Source of the DNA: Bugula neritina
Lineage: Eukaryota > Bryozoa > Gymnolaemata > Cheilostomatida > Bugulidae
Length of the DNA stretch: 64,000 bases
Direction of reading: 5' to 3'
Assembly: GCA_964035545.1 (NCBI GenBank)
Contig: OZ037765.1
Coordinates: 34,175,504-34,239,503 of the forward strand
This document shows, in pieces, positions 61,601-64,000 of this stretch. The notes beneath the pieces were generated by a model. The model made no database searches. It was not told the DNA's origin and saw nothing but the letters and a program-made list of their open reading frames with translations. Position numbers and translations under genes: made by a program. Position 1 is the first letter of the stretch. Every line of letters begins with the position of its first letter.

Positions 61601-64000
61601 TACATATTCCACAAGATTTCACAAGTCACCAAACTTCTCTGCGTCTTGTATCATCATGATCCTGACATTTGGCAGAGTAGAGTTGACAAGTTCCAGCCAT
61701 ATTTTTCAGAGGATGGGATGCTTGTTGAAAAAGAAGACTTTGAAAGATTTGTTAATCATTTCACTAAGACGGGTTTAATGATGCAATGCCTTCTCACTCA
61801 TCTGGTTAAACAAGAAACACCATTTACTGGTCTGGAAGATGTAAAAGTTGCTGTTTGCTTGCTCCTCACATTCCGTTTGTTATATGGTCCTTTACCTGCT
61901 GATTTCAAAGAGCCCTGTTTTATTGTTCCTCAGTTTGCTAATGACCTCTTTGATACCTCTTACTCTTCGCCAAAGAATATGCTTCTTCGAGTTGAAACCC
62001 AATTCAAGGGCTTAGCGCTACCACAATATGTCTACCAGCAGATGAATGTTGGTTTGCTAGAGTTGTTTTCCGATGAATTTGCTGTGATTAAAGTGAAGAA
62101 AAATGGCGCCAATGTCTATCAAGATGGAATCTACACACAGCTGGTACACGACTACAAATCTAGAAAAGTGTCACTCCACGTGTCATCTAATGCTGCCAAC
62201 ATCAGCAGAATGTGGGAGAGACTCATCACCACCAACAACAACATCCTTAGACATGTTCTAGAAACTTGGAAAGCGAGTAGACCAGTCACTACATGCTACT
62301 GTGCTCACTGTCTTCTGCTAGGACTTCCTTGTCCTAATAAAGTGCTGAATCCTCTGTGGTGCAGTCTTCGCTCCTTGAAACATTCCACACCAACAAGTCC
62401 CAGACTGTGCAGCGGATCTTCAACAACCCTGTGTGGTGATGAGGAGATACCCAGTGCTCTTCTGTATCCATGTACGTGTAATTTTATTTCAAAAAATAGT
62501 TGATTTCTCTGTGGTTTATTTATCAACTTCTATTATTGGAATAATTTTTGTGGTAACTGACAGTTTTTCATTCTCCAGGCAGTCCTCTTTCTCCAGAAGA
62601 AGCTGATAACATAAAAAAATGTGTCAACAAACTGAGATCTGCAAGAGAAGAAACTGCTTCAACTGTCCCTGGTAGGATCAGTTGTCTATCATAAACTGTT
62701 ACTGTTAGAAGTAACATCCTTTGCCTGAGCTCAGTCATATGTAAACAGCAAAGGACAAAAACTCATGACCCTCAGTTATATAGGCTCTCTGCAAAAGCTC
62801 ACACACCTTCAATTGTTTTAATTTATTTGTATATTTATTGACTGAAAAACACTCAAGTACTGATTCGATTCATTGTTTATAGTCCTTTTGATACTTAGTA
62901 TCTGTTACTTAGCACTGAATATATCTCTTTTTCGTTTTATTTTAGAGATGGGTAGAGAAAAGAATTGGTTAACTCAAACTACCTCAGTCCTTGTTGAAAA
63001 CGACAACATCAGTGAATGCTCTGATGTTGAAGAGGAAGGATATGCTGACTTCACTAAAGATGACCTTGAACCTTTCATATCTCTAGTTGAGGGTATGCAG
63101 CTGAAACCTACCAACAATGAACCAGTGAAACAGCTGTTTGACAACGACCGACAGGTAAAACAAGTTTTTTGATTTCTTATTAGATCATTGATTAATATTT
63201 TTTTGATATTATGGCTCTTCATCTAATTTCTATTACATTTCATACTTGATTTGATTAATCCATTTTCTGTTGTCTACTTTTAGTAATATAAAATTGATTG
63301 GTTTGCAGGTTTATGCGATGAGTGACCCTGTTAGAGGTCGTGTCATGATCATAAACAATGAGAGATTCTTTAGAGATGATGGCAGTGAACTGACTGAGGC
63401 AACCCGAGATGGTTCATACATCGACTATGTTAACATCAAAACTCTGTTGAAAGACATGGGATTTGTTGTAGCCAATGAAGATGATCCTCTGTTTGACCTG
63501 AGTAAACAGGTTACTGTATCAATTTCTTATCTTTTCCTGTAGTTTATTCTCCCCAGGCTGTAGCTAGCTGTGATATAGCCTATAGCAAGTATTTTTACTG
63601 CAGAACCGAGGCATTGTATTCCAACAAATCTACAATAATATATTGTTAAATTGTATTCAAATTATTAGTTTTTCTCAGTTCTGAGTTTTAGTTTAGAAAC
63701 AGCAGCACTACTTAATAGTTCATCTTTGTTATAAATGTTTTAGTGTAACTTTGAAGCAGCTTTTGCTCGTGCGTAGAAACATTTACTTATCCAAACTTGA
63801 TTTTACACACCATTATATACTTTTATTTTGCCAGGAGATATTATCAGAAGTGAGGAAGGAGACCACCGACAAAGACCACAAAGATCTTGGCATGTTCATT
63901 CTAGTCATCATGTCACACGGAACTTCTGGAAACATCTTCTATGACAAATACTGTAAACCTGTCAACTTGTCAGAAGTCAAAGATTTACTCTCAGCTAGTA
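52018..64000 (+). CDS. LRR-ROC-COR-caspase fusion protein, 3' incomplete
   Basis: Exons: 52018-52054 (MGQSESVPKDES), 52928-53159, eight 144-nt LRR exons (53428-53571, 54346-54489, 54759-54902, 55786-55929, 56697-56840, 57108-57251, 57581-57724, 58060-58203), 60470-62471, 62579-62671, 62946-63154, 63309-63509 and 63835->64000. The N-terminus fits the MG-x3-S myristoylation pattern. About 16 LRRs come first. The large exon adds more LRRs, a ROC GTPase (P-loop GNTMAGKTS 60773-60799, DMGGQE 60935-60952, THKD 61142-61153) and a COR-like region, then a Cys pair (CAHCLLLGLPC). The final exons open a caspase domain: RGRVMIINNERFF, RDGSYIDYVNIKTLL, and the catalytic-His motif MSHG (His 63916-63918). 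The active-site Cys lies beyond the window. All phases agree except 58203 to 60470 (see findings). The ROC-LRR part resembles MFHAS1-type ROCO proteins. Confidence 0.82.
53818..54223. mobile_element. Small TIR element (MITE-like) in LRR intron
   Basis: The ends AGACCCTTTTCCAA and TTGGAAAAGGGTCT are inverted copies. TA flanks are compatible with a TA duplication. The interior includes a C19 run (53835-53853) and 'gtgattttggttattgagca', shared with the element at 56106-56536. Confidence 0.6.
56106..56536. mobile_element. Foldback MITE in LRR intron
   Basis: The arms 'aagagttgtgtcctccc' (left) and 'gggaggacacaactctt' (right) belong to terminal inverted repeats of about 57 bp ending in GATCCCTTTCAG / CTGAAAAGGGTC, flanked by TA. 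Inside, a second inverted repeat (cttgaattcctttttgtga / tcacaaaaaggaattcaag) would form a long hairpin. It is related to 53818-54223. Confidence 0.75.
58285..60235. repeat. 'tactgagatatattataatgt' minisatellite, split by a transposon
   Basis: A roughly 23-bp AT-rich unit containing TATACTGAGATATATTATAA occupies 58285-58446 and 59606-60235. The two parts were one array before insertion of the 1.16-kb element between them. Confidence 0.9.
58447..59605. mobile_element. 1.16-kb nonautonomous TIR transposon
   Basis: The ends GGGGTAACAGGGGCACAACGG and CCGGTTGTGCCCCCCCC...TTTACCCC are inverted copies with a TA on each side, restoring the surrounding minisatellite when removed. Sub-terminal 'ggggcacaatgggcc' motifs recur inside (about 58665 and 59385-59415). 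No transposase ORF is recognisable. Confidence 0.82.

Overview
The window is animal nuclear DNA. Genes are split by many short GT-AG introns and separated by AT-rich intergenic DNA, and tandem repeats are very abundant. The conserved proteins are metazoan: a KATNIP-like protein, COX6B, SNRNP200/Brr2, TMEM186 and ADPRM. A secreted double-knot knottin gene and a ROCO protein joined to a caspase domain suggest an early-branching animal. I favour a demosponge, but this is inference; a cnidarian or placozoan is not excluded.

Layout. 1-1473 (+) is the 3' end of a KATNIP-like gene. It is tail-to-tail with COX6B (1742-6573, -), whose large first intron carries a 4.1-kb terminal-inverted-repeat transposon. 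After an AT-rich gap comes SNRNP200 (9229-25932, +), a complete 35-exon gene. The exons I placed sum to 6,408 nt, giving 2,135 residues, almost exactly the human length. Most of its longer introns are filled with minisatellites. TMEM186 (26100-26702, -) follows. ADPRM (31358-37438, -) has two exons, and its 5-kb intron holds a nested, oppositely oriented knottin gene (33372-36382, +).

38749-46256 is a young Ty3/Gypsy LTR retrotransposon on the minus strand. It has 307-bp LTRs with no difference I can see, a tRNA-Leu primer-binding site, gag, a pol broken by a 4-nt duplication, and an extra, apparently spliced zinc-finger ORF3. 46257-52900 is repeat-rich and contains a segmental duplication of the promoter and first-exon region of the last gene.

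The last gene (52018 to beyond 64000, +) is the most unusual. It starts with a short myristoylation-type N-terminus, then an array of eight near-identical 144-nt leucine-rich-repeat exons. These are followed by a ROC GTPase/COR exon, a linker, and the start of a caspase domain that runs off the window. It reads as an LRR-ROC-COR-caspase signalling protein, a plausible sensor-to-protease switch.

A second theme is that several intronic minisatellites begin exactly at a splice junction and repeat it, so the intron contains many copies of its own 5' or 3' splice site.
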